Counted from the stretch's first letter, positions 8,397 through 15,679 are shown. The stretch is DNA of 35,126 nucleotides from an uncultured Pseudobutyrivibrio sp. (GCA_946403965.1 CAMJBT010000030.1:1-35126), one strand, 5' to 3'. Numbers and translations: made by a program. The notes: generated by a model from the letters alone, not told the origin.

Positions 8397-9419
8397 TTAA
8401 TCCTCCTTATTCTTTTCTATAACAATATTATCTCTAATTAACTCATTGATCTTTTGCTGTTTGAAGGTAACACACTGGAAAATAGTGTTTTTTACCTCGC
8501 CAGCCTTTGCACTACCATGTGTCTTTACCACAAGGCCATTAAGTCCAAGAAGTGGAGCTCCACCGTATTGTGTAGCATCAAATGATTTCAGTGTGGTTTT
8601 TAATGCCGGAAGTGCCAAAGCAGCTCCAATCTTTGAGCGAAGTGAGCTCATTAAACCGCCTTTGATTACATTAATCAGTGTGCTTGCAACACCTTCGTAT
8701 AATTTAAGCATTGCGTTTCCTACAAAACCATCACATACAACTACATCTGCACCACCATTTGGGATTTCCCTAGACTCTATTCCGCCAATAAAATTAATAT
8801 CTTTGCATTCTTTGAGAAGTGGCATAGTCTCTTTTACAAGAGCATTTCCCTTCTCTTCCTCTGCACCATTATTAACTATAGCTACACGAGGATTCTTAAT
8901 TCCTAGTGCTTTTTCCATATAAATGCTTCCCATCTTGGCAAACTGAACAAGATGGCTGCTACGACAATCAACGTTAGCTCCTGAATCAGCCAAAAGGCAA
9001 ACACCATTTTTAGTAGGTATGACCGCACCAAAAGGAGCTCTTTCGATACCACGAATACGCCCCACAATGCCTAATCCACCTACTAGAAGCGCGCCCGAAT
9101 TACCAGCAGATACAAAAGCATCTGCCACACCGTCTTTTACAAGATGAAGGCCAACTACCATTGAAGAATCCTTTTTTTTCTTGATGGCCATAACAGGATG
9201 CTCGGCAGTCTCTATAACCTCTGTAGCATTTTTTATTTCAATTCTTTCTTTTGGATAAGAATAAGAAGATAATTCGTTATTTATAATATCTTCTTTTCCT
9301 ACAAGAATCACTTTGACATCTTTATTAAGATTTACCGCATCGACAGCACCTTGAACCATTTCAGAAGGAGCATTGTCTCCGCCCATAGCATCTAATGCAA
9401 CAACTGTATAATCGCTCAT
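8397..9419 (-). CDS. plsX: Phosphate acyltransferase PlsX
   Basis: PlsX converts acyl-ACP and phosphate to acyl-phosphate, the donor for PlsY at the start of phospholipid synthesis. The 340-residue protein begins with the family signature VALDAMGGDNAPSEMVQGAV. It also contains HPVMAIKKKKDSSM, DAFVSAGNSGALLVGGLGI, CLLADSGANVDCRS and DVVVCDGFVGNAMLKLYEG, all characteristic. It is the first gene of the plsX-acpP-rnc-smc-ftsY-ilvA unit, behind its own promoter and separated from rpmF by a terminator. A weak inverted repeat overlaps the -35 box and could be an operator. Confidence 0.97.
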   Translation of the reverse strand: MSDYTVVALDAMGGDNAPSEMVQGAVDAVNLNKDVKVILVGKEDIINNELSSYSYPKERIEIKNATEVIETAEHPVMAIKKKKDSSMVVGLHLVKDGVADAFVSAGNSGALLVGGLGIVGRIRGIERAPFGAVIPTKNGVCLLADSGANVDCRSSHLVQFAKMGSIYMEKALGIKNPRVAIVNNGAEEEKGNALVKETMPLLKECKDINFIGGIESREIPNGGADVVVCDGFVGNAMLKLYEGVASTLINVIKGGLMSSLRSKIGAALALPALKTTLKSFDATQYGGAPLLGLNGLVVKTHGSAKAGEVKNTIFQCVTFKQQKINELIRDNIVIEKNKED

Positions 9420-9447
9420 AACAATCCCTTTCTTACATACTGCTAAA

Positions 9448-9476
9448 AGTATACTTTATATGGAATTAGATTTCAA
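9448..9476 (-). promoter_or_regulatory. Promoter of the plsX operon
   Basis: On the minus strand TTGAAA (9471-9476) and TATACT (9448-9453) are spaced by 17 bases, about 28 bases upstream of the plsX start. A split inverted repeat, TCAAA with TTTGA 12 bases apart (9473-9494), overlaps the -35 box. It is a candidate operator but does not match a lipid regulator site I can name with confidence. Confidence 0.75.
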
Positions 9477-9504
9477 ACATCTATGTTAATTTGACTAAAG
9501 ATAA

Positions 9505-9537
9505 TTAGAAAGAAAGCCCCTCGCTTACACGAGGGGC
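9505..9537 (-). terminator. Intrinsic terminator after rpmF
   Basis: An 8-bp GC-rich stem (9516-9523 with 9530-9537, GCCCCTCG and CGAGGGGC) with a 6-base loop is followed on the minus strand by TTTCTTTCTAATT. It lies 15 bases past the rpmF stop and separates yceD-rpmF from the plsX operon. Confidence 0.88.
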
Positions 9538-9552
9538 GACTCAATACGTAAA

Positions 9553-9732
9553 TTATTCTACTGTAATGATTTCTTTCTTGTTGTAAGATCCGCAGTTCTT
9601 GCAGACTCTGTGAGGAACCATAAGCTCGCCGCACTTGCTGCACTTAACGAGTGTTGGATTGCTCATCTTCCAATTTGCTCTTCTTTTATCTCTTCTTCCC
9701 TTAGAAGATTTGTTCTTTGGACAAATAGACAT
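9553..9732 (-). CDS. rpmF: 50S ribosomal protein L32
   Basis: This small gene encodes 59 residues. The protein starts MSICPKNKSSKGRRDKRRAN, the usual L32 N-terminus, and carries a CxxC/CxxC zinc ribbon at residues 31-34 (CSKC) and 44-47 (CKNC). It ends in KKEIITVE. The start at 9732 lies 1 base from the yceD stop, giving the classic yceD-rpmF pair. A terminator follows. Zinc-binding and zinc-free L32 paralogues exist in some Firmicutes; this is the zinc-binding form. Confidence 0.97.
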   Translation of the reverse strand: MSICPKNKSSKGRRDKRRANWKMSNPTLVKCSKCGELMVPHRVCKNCGSYNKKEIITVE

Positions 9733-9733
9733 G

Positions 9734-10264
9734 CTATTTCACCTCCTTAAAGCTATTAAAGACATCTAAAAATTGTGCCATTCTAGGATCCAAGACTGTA
9801 TCGTCACAATCACAAGACTCAGTGTTTCGATTCTTGCCACAGACCGGGCAAATACCCTTACAGTCATCCTGGCACAATATCTTTGCCGGGAAATTCACTA
9901 AGATCTCGTTTAAAATCAGTTCATCTATATTGATGTCTTCCCCTTCAATGAATGAATAAGGGCCAAGCTCTTCATCAGGAACCACTTCTCCATCAGAAAC
10001 CTGAACAGTCTCATCAGAAGAAATCATAACCTTAAAAGAAACAGGCGCTAAGCATCTATCACACGCTCCAGTAATAGTACACTCTGTAGCAAAAGTGATA
10101 TGTAGCTTGCCATTACCAATCATAGATGCAACTACTTCAAATGGCTCTACGTGATTGATAGAAAACTCACTGCCAAGATAAGAAAAATCCTTTATGTCAC
10201 ATATGCCAGTAAACTTCTTACTTGAATCAGTTAATGAAGTAATATCTTTTATAGAAATCTTCAT
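9734..10264 (-). CDS. yceD: YceD family protein (DUF177), large-subunit assembly associated
   Basis: This is a 176-residue member of the DUF177/YceD family, conserved upstream of rpmF and implicated in 23S rRNA or 50S accumulation in bacteria and plastids. The central GACDRCLAPVSFKV and the C-terminal cysteine cluster CQDDCKGICPVCGKNRN, followed by CDCDD, are typical and may bind metal. The C-terminus MAQFLDVFNSFK matches the usual family ending. The ATG at 10264 has an AGGAG site 7 bases upstream. A perfect consensus promoter lies directly upstream. Molecular activity is not known. Confidence 0.92.
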   Translation of the reverse strand: MKISIKDITSLTDSSKKFTGICDIKDFSYLGSEFSINHVEPFEVVASMIGNGKLHITFATECTITGACDRCLAPVSFKVMISSDETVQVSDGEVVPDEELGPYSFIEGEDINIDELILNEILVNFPAKILCQDDCKGICPVCGKNRNTESCDCDDTVLDPRMAQFLDVFNSFKEVK

Positions 10265-10290
10265 AAATATCTCCTATCCACACTTTGTCA

Positions 10291-10319
10291 ATTATACATA
10301 GCTAAAATATAGTTGTCAA
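10291..10319 (-). promoter_or_regulatory. Consensus sigma-70 promoter of yceD-rpmF
   Basis: On the minus strand TTGACA (10314-10319) and TATAAT (10291-10296) are spaced by exactly 17 bases, a full consensus match, about 26 bases upstream of the yceD start. It lies just past the end of ackA, where I see no terminator hairpin, so read-through from ackA may add to transcription. Confidence 0.88.
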
Positions 10320-10343
10320 ACCTTTTCTTGAAAATTTATTAGA

Positions 10344-11540
10344 TTATTTACCAGAAACAATATCTGCTGTATCTCTAGCAATCATAACCTCTTCATTTGT
10401 AGGAATAACAAATACCTTAACTTTTGAAGAATCAGATGAAATAAGAGTATCATCTGGTGTACTTTCATTTCTCTTTGGATCAATTTCAACGCCCATAAAG
10501 CCAAGGTGTGAACATACCTTATTACGAAGGCCTGCATTATTTTCTCCAAGACCTGCAGTAAAGCAAATCATATCTACACCGTTCATTGCTGCAGCGTATG
10601 CACCAATGTACTTAGCAATACGATATGCAAGCATATCCATAGCAAGTTGTGCTCTCTCATTTCCTTCTGCAGATGCTGTCAGAAGATCTCTAAAATCAGA
10701 AGAAACTCCTGATACACCGAGAACACCAGACTCCTTATTAAGGACATTCATAACACCAGCAAAATCAAGTCCTTCCTTCTTTGCCATATATTCAACAGCA
10801 GAAGGATCAATATCACCTGAACGAGTTCCCATTACAAGTCCTTCAAGTGGAGAAAGTCCCATTGAAGTATCTACAGACTTGCCATTTAATACTGCACAGC
10901 AAGATGCTCCATTTCCTATATGACAAACGATAATCTTTGAATTGTTGATGTCTGCATTTGCGAACTCACAAACTCTCTTTGATACATAGCTATGGCTTGT
11001 ACCATGGAAACCATAACGACGAACACCGTATTTCTCATAATACTTGTAAGGTACAGCATACATATAAGCTTCCTTTGGCATTGTCTGATGGAATGCTGTA
11101 TCAAATACTCCTACCTGTGGCTTGCCTGGCATAAGTTCACGACATGCATTAATACCAATAATATTTGCTGGGTTGTGAAGTGGAGCAAGATCATTACACT
11201 CCTCAACAACCTTAATCATCTCATCTGTTATAAGAGCTGAAGCTGCAAATTTCTCACCACCGTGAACTACTCGGTGACCAACAGCATCAATTTCATCAAG
11301 TGATGCAATCGCTCCAGTCTTATCATTTGTAATAGCGTTAATTACAGCTGCAACAGCCTCCTTGTGAGTAGGCATTGAAATATCTGTAATCTCCTTACCA
11401 AGACCAGCCTTTTGGTATACAATACGTCCATCAATACCAATTCTTTCACAAAGTCCTTTACAGAGCACCTGCTCAGTCTCAGAATCGATAACCTGATACT
11501 TGAGAGATGAGCTACCACAGTTGATAACTAAAATCTTCAT
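10344..11540 (-). CDS. ackA: Acetate kinase
   Basis: AckA interconverts acetate plus ATP with acetyl phosphate plus ADP, a main ATP-yielding step in fermenting anaerobes. The protein has 398 residues. Family motifs are NCGSSSLKYQVIDSE, VGHRVVHGGEKF, PLHNPANI, FDTAFHQTMP, YGFHGTSHSYVSKR, CHIGNGASC, GLVMGTRSGDIDPS and FTAGLGENN. The frame extends upstream to 11597, but the ATG at 11540 matches the conserved N-terminus (MKILVINCGSSS) and has an AAAGGA site. The usual partner pta is not next to it; the neighbours are divergent tmcAL and downstream yceD. No terminator is visible after the stop. Confidence 0.97.
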   Translation of the reverse strand: MKILVINCGSSSLKYQVIDSETEQVLCKGLCERIGIDGRIVYQKAGLGKEITDISMPTHKEAVAAVINAITNDKTGAIASLDEIDAVGHRVVHGGEKFAASALITDEMIKVVEECNDLAPLHNPANIIGINACRELMPGKPQVGVFDTAFHQTMPKEAYMYAVPYKYYEKYGVRRYGFHGTSHSYVSKRVCEFANADINNSKIIVCHIGNGASCCAVLNGKSVDTSMGLSPLEGLVMGTRSGDIDPSAVEYMAKKEGLDFAGVMNVLNKESGVLGVSGVSSDFRDLLTASAEGNERAQLAMDMLAYRIAKYIGAYAAAMNGVDMICFTAGLGENNAGLRNKVCSHLGFMGVEIDPKRNESTPDDTLISSDSSKVKVFVIPTNEEVMIARDTADIVSGK

Positions 11541-11604
11541 AATAATCAGTTCCTTTCTTAAATATGTAAATCTTTCTTTAATAATTGTAATCAACAACTA
11601 TTTT

Positions 11605-11632
11605 ATTATAACATTTATATTTGTCTTCTCAA
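11605..11632 (-). promoter_or_regulatory. Promoter of ackA
   Basis: On the minus strand TTGAGA (11627-11632) and a perfect TATAAT (11605-11610) are spaced by 16 bases. The leader to the ackA start is about 57 bases. The -35 box is interleaved with the predicted promoter of the divergent tmcAL gene. Confidence 0.65.
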
Positions 11633-11651
11633 CCACATTTTAATGTATAAT
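11621..11651 (+). promoter_or_regulatory. Probable promoter of tmcAL
   Basis: A perfect TATAAT (11646-11651) precedes the tmcAL start by 32 bases. The best -35 candidate, TTGTCT (11621-11626), is 19 bases away, longer than ideal. The element overlaps the ackA promoter on the other strand. Confidence 0.45.
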
Positions 11652-11683
11652 AAGTGAAGAAAAGTATTTTCGGAGGAACAAAA

Positions 11684-12853
11684 ATGGTAGTAGGAATAGT
11701 TGCTGAATACACCCCATTTCACAATGGTCACAAGCTGCAAATCGATTACGCAAAAAATATACTTAAAGCCGATGCAATAGTTGTTGCCATGTCTGGCAGC
11801 TTTACCCAAAGAGGTGAAATAGCCTGCTTTGATAAATACACAAGAGCTAACCTTGCTCTTCAAAATGGTGCGGATATCGTTTTTGAAATACCTACAATTT
11901 TTGCCACTTCGTCCGCTAGAGAATTTGCATCTGCAGGTATACAGCTTTTGGCATCTACTGGAATAGTTGACACTCTTCTATTTTCAGCTGAGACAACAGA
12001 TTCTGAACTATTTATATCAGAAAGCAAAAAACTTGTAGACCTTGAAAAATCAGGTGAAATAAATTCTGAAATAAATGAACTAATGAGCACAGGCATTAGC
12101 TATGCCACTGCTAGAGCGAAAGCTCTAAAAAAACATCTAAATAACCAGTTATTATCTTCTCCAAACAATATTTTAGGATTAGAGTATTGTAGATACATAT
12201 TTGCCAATGAAATCCACATGAATATTGCAGTTATGAAAAGACAAGGTAATGAATATAATGATCTAAGCCTTACTGGAGAATTAAGTTCCGCAAGCGCCAT
12301 TCGCCAGCATTACAGACTTTCAAAAAATTATGTAGCCGTACCAGAAGAATCCAAATCAATATATGAAAACGCCATTTTTATTGAATCTAACGATATTTCT
12401 CAAATGCTACATTATAAGCTCCTATGCAATAATTCATTTGAAGATTACCTTGATTGCACCGAAGATCTTTCAGACAGAATTAATAAATTAAAAAAAGATT
12501 TTGTGAGCTTTTCTCAATTTTGTGATTTGTTGAAATCCAAAAACTTTGAATATTCCAGAATCAGTAGAGTATTATGTCATATACTTTTAGAAATTCATAA
12601 TGAGGATTTTAAGGAAGCTAAACATAATAACTATATTTCTTATCTTAGAATGCTCGGTTTCAGTAAAGTAGGCGGAAATTATTTAAAACAAATAAAGAAA
12701 GCTGCCTCTGCTCCTCTTGTAACAGAGCCATCAAATATAGTTGATAAATACGATATAAAGGCTGCAGATATACTACGAGCTGTTATTACAGAAAAAACAA
12801 AAAGCAGCCTTCCTAATGAATTCACAAGAAAGTTTGATCTTATAAACATTTAA
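11684..12853 (+). CDS. tmcAL: tRNA(Met) cytidine acetate ligase TmcAL (YlbM family)
   Basis: TmcAL activates acetate with ATP and acetylates C34 of elongator tRNA-Met. The 389-residue protein starts MVVGIVAEYTPFHNGHKLQI, with the nucleotidyltransferase HxGH-like motif in FHNGH. It continues with AMSGSFTQRGEIACFDKYTR and ANLALQNGADIVFEIPT, all strongly conserved in this family. The reading frame is open 30 bases upstream, but the ATG at 11684 is preceded by a good GGAGG and gives the family start. It is the only plus-strand gene in the window and diverges from ackA. A symmetric terminator follows the stop. The identification is firm by family; activity is inferred from characterised homologues. 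Confidence 0.94.
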   Translation: MVVGIVAEYTPFHNGHKLQIDYAKNILKADAIVVAMSGSFTQRGEIACFDKYTRANLALQNGADIVFEIPTIFATSSAREFASAGIQLLASTGIVDTLLFSAETTDSELFISESKKLVDLEKSGEINSEINELMSTGISYATARAKALKKHLNNQLLSSPNNILGLEYCRYIFANEIHMNIAVMKRQGNEYNDLSLTGELSSASAIRQHYRLSKNYVAVPEESKSIYENAIFIESNDISQMLHYKLLCNNSFEDYLDCTEDLSDRINKLKKDFVSFSQFCDLLKSKNFEYSRISRVLCHILLEIHNEDFKEAKHNNYISYLRMLGFSKVGGNYLKQIKKAASAPLVTEPSNIVDKYDIKAADILRAVITEKTKSSLPNEFTRKFDLINI

Positions 12854-12862
12854 ATATATAAC

Positions 12863-12894
12863 AAAAAACCTTCCGAATTTATCGGAAGGTTTTT
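12863..12894. terminator. Bidirectional terminator between tmcAL and tRNA-Glu
   Basis: The stem ACCTTCCGA with TCGGAAGGT and a 5-base loop is flanked by an A-run on the left and TTTTT on the right, so it can end tmcAL (plus) and, with a T-run of six, the tRNA transcript (minus). It begins about 10 bases past the tmcAL stop and lies 2 bases from the mature tRNA 3' end. Confidence 0.88.
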
Positions 12895-12896
12895 AG

Positions 12897-12968
12897 CAGT
12901 TCCTAGCGGAATCGAACCGCTGTTTTCGCCGTGAGAGGGCGACGTCTTAACCGCTTGACCAAGGAACC
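12897..12968 (-). tRNA. tRNA-Glu (anticodon CUC)
   Basis: The minus strand folds into a full cloverleaf of 72 bases. The acceptor is GGTTCCT with AGGAACT, the D arm is GTC/GAC with loop AAGCGGTTAA, the anticodon stem TCGCC/GGCGA holds the loop CTCTCAC (anticodon CTC), and the T arm is GCGGT TCGATTC CGCT-type. The first acceptor pair is G:U, the discriminator base is G, and no CCA is encoded, so CCA must be added enzymatically. The body closely resembles Bacillus tRNA-Glu. Its terminator is the adjacent hairpin. Confidence 0.95.
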
Positions 12969-12979
12969 ATATCTATCTT

Positions 12980-12991
12980 GTCGCTTGCGAC
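12980..12991 (-). other. Palindrome in the tRNA-Glu 5' leader
   Basis: The 12-base perfect palindrome GTCGCTTGCGAC sits about where transcription would begin and 11 bases before the mature tRNA 5' end. In RNA it would give at most a short stem; it may affect the RNase P substrate or early transcription, or be chance. Confidence 0.4.
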
Positions 12992-12998
12992 GATGATT

Positions 12999-13027
12999 AT
13001 AATACTATGGATTAATAAATAAGTCAA
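12999..13027 (-). promoter_or_regulatory. Promoter of tRNA-Glu
   Basis: On the minus strand TTGACT (13022-13027) and TATTAT (12999-13004) are spaced by 17 bases. An overlapping TATAAT three bases downstream would need a 20-base spacer. The mature tRNA begins 30 bases after the -10 box. Confidence 0.75.
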
Positions 13028-13051
13028 TAGAAAATTTAAGTTTTTATTGAA

Positions 13052-13090
13052 TTTTATAAAACAAACATCCTTCCCCAAAAGGGAAGGATG
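13052..13090 (-). terminator. Intrinsic terminator after galE
   Basis: A perfect 10-bp stem (13066-13075 with 13081-13090, CATCCTTCCC and its complement) with a 5-base loop is followed on the minus strand by TTTGTTTTATAAAAT. It lies 16 bases past the galE stop. Confidence 0.9.
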
Positions 13091-13106
13091 AATTATAAAA
13101 GCTGTA

Positions 13107-14123
13107 TTAATCCTCGTATCCGTTTGGATTATTCTTCTGCCATCTCCATGAGTCTGCACACATTTCTTTAATACCAAATTCTGCAGTCCATCCAAGCTCT
13201 TCCTTTGCAAGGGAAGCGTCTGAATAGCATGTAGCAATATCACCAGCACGACGTGGCTTAATTGAATAAGGAATCTTAATATTGTTTGCTTCCTCAAAGT
13301 TCTTAACAATATCAAGTACTGAATAACCAACACCCGTTCCAAGGTTGTAAACCTTAAGTCCTGCATTCTCTTCGATCTTCTTAAGTGCCTTTACATGACC
13401 TTTTGCAAGATCAACAACATGAATATAGTCACGTACGCCAGTACCATCTGGAGTGTCATAATCATTTCCAAATACACCAAGTTCAGGAAGCTTACCAACT
13501 GCAACCTGTGTAATGTAAGGCATAAGATTATTAGGAATACCATTTGGGTTCTCTCCCATTGTTCCTGATGGATGAGCTCCAATTGGATTGAAATAACGAA
13601 GTAAAACTACATTCCATTCGTTATCAGCCTTCTGAATATCTGTAAGAATCTGTTCCAACATAGACTTTGTCCATCCATATGGATTTGTACACTGGCCCTT
13701 TGGACATTTTTCTGTAATAGGGATTTCTGCTGGGTCTCCATAAACTGTTGCTGAAGATGAGAAAATGATGTTCTTACATCCATGCTGTCTCATAACATCA
13801 ACCAAAGTAAGTGTACCAGCAATATTATTTTCGTAATATTCCCAAGGCTTCTGAACAGACTCTCCTACAGCCTTAAGACCTGCAAAATGAATGCATGAAT
13901 CAAGCTGCTCCTTTTCAAATACCTCATTTAATCTATCACGATCCAAGATATCACCCTTGTAAAACTTTACTGGCTTTCCTGTAATAGCCTCAACTCTTTG
14001 AAGCGATTTTTCAGATGCATTGCTAAGATTATCATATACAACGACATCATAACCTGCCTGTTGAAGTTCAACACATGTGTGGCTTCCAATGAAACCTGCG
14101 CCACCTGTAACTAAAATAGCCAT
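13107..14123 (-). CDS. galE: UDP-glucose 4-epimerase
   Basis: GalE interconverts UDP-glucose and UDP-galactose with bound NAD, for galactose use and surface polysaccharide precursors. The 338-residue length is standard. Visible motifs are the Rossmann start [60 protein letters not shown], and the catalytic YxxxK within [26 protein letters not shown] and PYCxx-type substrate residues follow the normal pattern. The ATG at 14123 has a perfect AAGGAGG site. It is monocistronic between the rplT terminator and its own terminator. I could not find a convincing promoter in the 226-base upstream gap. Confidence 0.96.
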   Translation of the reverse strand: MAILVTGGAGFIGSHTCVELQQAGYDVVVYDNLSNASEKSLQRVEAITGKPVKFYKGDILDRDRLNEVFEKEQLDSCIHFAGLKAVGESVQKPWEYYENNIAGTLTLVDVMRQHGCKNIIFSSSATVYGDPAEIPITEKCPKGQCTNPYGWTKSMLEQILTDIQKADNEWNVVLLRYFNPIGAHPSGTMGENPNGIPNNLMPYITQVAVGKLPELGVFGNDYDTPDGTGVRDYIHVVDLAKGHVKALKKIEENAGLKVYNLGTGVGYSVLDIVKNFEEANNIKIPYSIKPRRAGDIATCYSDASLAKEELGWTAEFGIKEMCADSWRWQKNNPNGYED

Positions 14124-14304
14124 ACCAATATCCTCCTTGTGTTTACTGTCGGTATATAGATTATCAGAAAGCTTGTAAGAATTAAAGTAGTTTAACTAGG
14201 TCATTTTTTACAAAAAACATCTAAATACAACTCAATATTTATAAAAAGTCGCAGAAATACTTAAAAAATTCTAAAGAAAACCACTCTGTTATTCCTATAA
14301 AATT

Positions 14305-14330
14305 AAAAAAGCTAGTCCCTAAGGACTAGC
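14305..14330 (-). terminator. Intrinsic terminator after rplT
   Basis: A perfect 8-bp stem (14311-14318 with 14323-14330, GCTAGTCC and GGACTAGC) with a 4-base loop is followed on the minus strand by TTTTTTAATTTT. It is about 20 bases past the rplT stop and ends the infC-rpmI-rplT operon. The remaining sequence to galE (about 14124-14304) holds no gene that I can see. Confidence 0.92.
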
Positions 14331-14349
14331 TAAATATCATGCTATTTAA

Positions 14350-14709
14350 TTAAGCTGCTACCTTTTCCTTAGCAACATCAACGAGCTTTGCAAAACCTTC
14401 AGCATCGTTAACTGCCATCTCAGCAAGCATCTTTCTGTTCATCTCTACGCCAGCAAGCTTGAGACCATACATAAACTTAGAGTATGAAAGTCCATTGATA
14501 CGTGCAGCAGCGTTGATACGAGCGATCCAAAGCTGTCTGAACTGTCTCTTTCTCTGCTTTCTACCAGCATATGAAGATGTAAGGGCACGCATAACTGACT
14601 GCTTTGCAACACGATACTGCTTGCTTCTAGCGCCTCTGTAACCCTTTGCTAACTTTAATGTTCTATTGTGTCTTTTCTTAGCGTTTAATCCGCCTTTAAC
14701 TCTTGCCAT
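14350..14709 (-). CDS. rplT: 50S ribosomal protein L20
   Basis: L20 binds 23S rRNA early in large-subunit assembly and, in bacteria studied, represses its own operon by binding a leader that mimics its rRNA site. The 119-residue sequence begins [20 protein letters not shown] and contains the conserved [20 protein letters not shown] and [18 protein letters not shown]. It is the last gene of infC-rpmI-rplT, 46 bases after rpmI, and ends at a strong terminator. Confidence 0.99.
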   Translation of the reverse strand: MARVKGGLNAKKRHNRTLKLAKGYRGARSKQYRVAKQSVMRALTSSYAGRKQRKRQFRQLWIARINAAARINGLSYSKFMYGLKLAGVEMNRKMLAEMAVNDAEGFAKLVDVAKEKVAA

Positions 14710-14755
14710 TTTAAATTCCTCCTAACCAAATAAATAACCAACTACCAAACCTATT

Positions 14756-14953
14756 TTAGAGGTATGGAAGTACTTTCTTCATGTTCTTTACGTTTGTAGC
14801 ATCTACAATTGTAGCGTGACGAAGATTTCTCTTGTTCTTTGTTGTCTTCTTGGTTAAGATGTGACGCTTGTAAGCTTTATTTCTCTTAAGCTTTCCTGTT
14901 CCTGTTACCTTAAAGCGCTTTGCAGCTGCTCTTCTTGTCTTCATCTTTGGCAT
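14756..14953 (-). CDS. rpmI: 50S ribosomal protein L35
   Basis: This 65-residue basic protein begins [20 protein letters not shown] and continues [19 protein letters not shown], standard for L35. The ATG at 14953 is 18 bases after the infC stop and has a GGAGG site. It is the middle gene of the conserved infC-rpmI-rplT operon. Confidence 0.99.
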   Translation of the reverse strand: MPKMKTRRAAAKRFKVTGTGKLKRNKAYKRHILTKKTTKNKRNLRHATIVDATNVKNMKKVLPYL

Positions 14954-14971
14954 GATAAATTTCCTCCTGTA

Positions 14972-15481
14972 TTACGATTTCTTTTCTGTAAGCACCAGAC
15001 TCATACTACGGCCTTCAATCTTAGGTGCCTTTTCCACTACTGCAACATCAGCAAGTGCTTCTGCAAAATCATCAAGGATATGTTTTGATGACTGCATGTG
15101 CGCCATCTCGCGGCCGCGGAAACGAAGTGTAACCTTCACTTTGTCTCCCTTTGAGATAAACTTCTTAGCTGCATTTATCTTAGTATTCATATCATTAGCA
15201 TCGATGTTTGGAGACATACGAATCTCTTTAACCTCAACAACGTGCTGCTTCTTCTTTGCTTCCTTTTCCCTGCGTGCCTGCTCATAACGGAACTTGCCGT
15301 AATCTACAATTTTGCACACTGGTGGATTAGCCTTTGGTGAAATCTTAACGAGATCTAAGCCCTCGTCATCTGCAAGTTTCTGTGCTTCTCGTGCTGACAT
15401 AATGCCAAGCTGTTCCCCATCTGAACCGATTACGCGAACTTCTTTATCACGAATCTGCTCATTAATCATTAAATCGCTAAT
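14972..15481 (-). CDS. infC: Translation initiation factor IF-3, ATT start
   Basis: IF3 binds the 30S subunit and rejects wrong initiator tRNA or start codons. From the proposed start the protein has 169 residues. The core includes MINEQIRDKEVRVIGSDGEQ, then LGIMSAREAQKLADDEGLDL, SPKANPPVCKIVDYGKFRYE, and the C-terminal domain with KVKVTLRFRGREMAHMQ. A perfect GGAGG at about 15489-15493 stands 7 bases before an ATT codon (15479-15481), reading ATT AGC GAT TTA ATG. The first in-frame ATG (15469) is 19 bases from that site and has no site of its own, so ATT is the likely start. AUU starts are known for infC in E. coli and Bacillus and underlie IF3 autoregulation. Longer upstream reading would run through the attenuator hairpin and is rejected. 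Confidence 0.95.
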   Translation of the reverse strand: MSDLMINEQIRDKEVRVIGSDGEQLGIMSAREAQKLADDEGLDLVKISPKANPPVCKIVDYGKFRYEQARREKEAKKKQHVVEVKEIRMSPNIDANDMNTKINAAKKFISKGDKVKVTLRFRGREMAHMQSSKHILDDFAEALADVAVVEKAPKIEGRSMSLVLTEKKS

Positions 15482-15630
15482 GGTACTACCTCCAATAAAT
15501 AAAAAAAATAGTGGATACAGAATATCCACCATAAATCATCACAAACAAGGTTTGTGTGAAATATAAGACCCGAGTCACATTAATAATAAGTGCTAAGGTG
15601 AGAGTGGATACTCTACTTTGTTTTCACAAC
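15482..15630 (-). promoter_or_regulatory. infC-rpmI-rplT leader with transcription attenuator
   Basis: The untranslated leader of about 150 bases ends in a terminator-like hairpin (listed separately) just upstream of the infC ribosome site. Near the 5' end the minus strand has AGAGT ATCC ACTCT (15601-15614), a small hairpin that contains TATCCAC. The same TATCCAC is the 3' arm of the terminator (15511-15517), so the GTGGATA arm can pair with either copy. This gives possible terminator and antiterminator states. Ribosomal protein L20 leaders of this operon are known in Firmicutes; assignment to that class is inferred from position and architecture, not from a covariance match. Confidence 0.75.
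15502..15529 (-). terminator. Attenuator hairpin before infC
   Basis: A 7-bp stem (15511-15517 with 15523-15529, GTGGATA and TATCCAC) with a 5-base loop is followed on the minus strand by TATTTTTTTT. It ends about 9 bases before the GGAGG of infC, the wrong place for a normal operon terminator but right for attenuation. Confidence 0.82.
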
Positions 15631-15636
15631 ATAGGT

Positions 15637-15665
15637 AATTTAACATAGAACGTTCCTATAGTCAA
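15637..15665 (-). promoter_or_regulatory. Promoter of infC-rpmI-rplT
   Basis: On the minus strand TTGACT (15660-15665) and TAAATT (15637-15642) are spaced by 17 bases, with TG one base before the -10 box (extended -10). It lies just beyond the HAD gene stop, so the operon can be read independently of the long upstream transcript. The spacer contains the 8-base palindrome GAACGTTC, probably chance. Confidence 0.72.
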
Positions 15666-15679
15666 CAGTTTATTTGATT

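Noticed and set aside
14188-14198. Palindrome TAGTTTAACTA upstream of galE as an operator
   Set aside because: It is short, in AT-rich sequence, and I could not place a promoter around it.
15482-15532. Upstream extension of infC giving an 186-residue product
   Set aside because: The extension would be encoded by the attenuator hairpin and its U-run (VDILYPLFFLF), and it lacks a ribosome site; GGAGG points to the ATT at 15481.
15645-15658. GAACGTTC palindrome in the infC promoter spacer as a repressor site
   Set aside because: Only 8 bases are symmetric and the extended arms mismatch.
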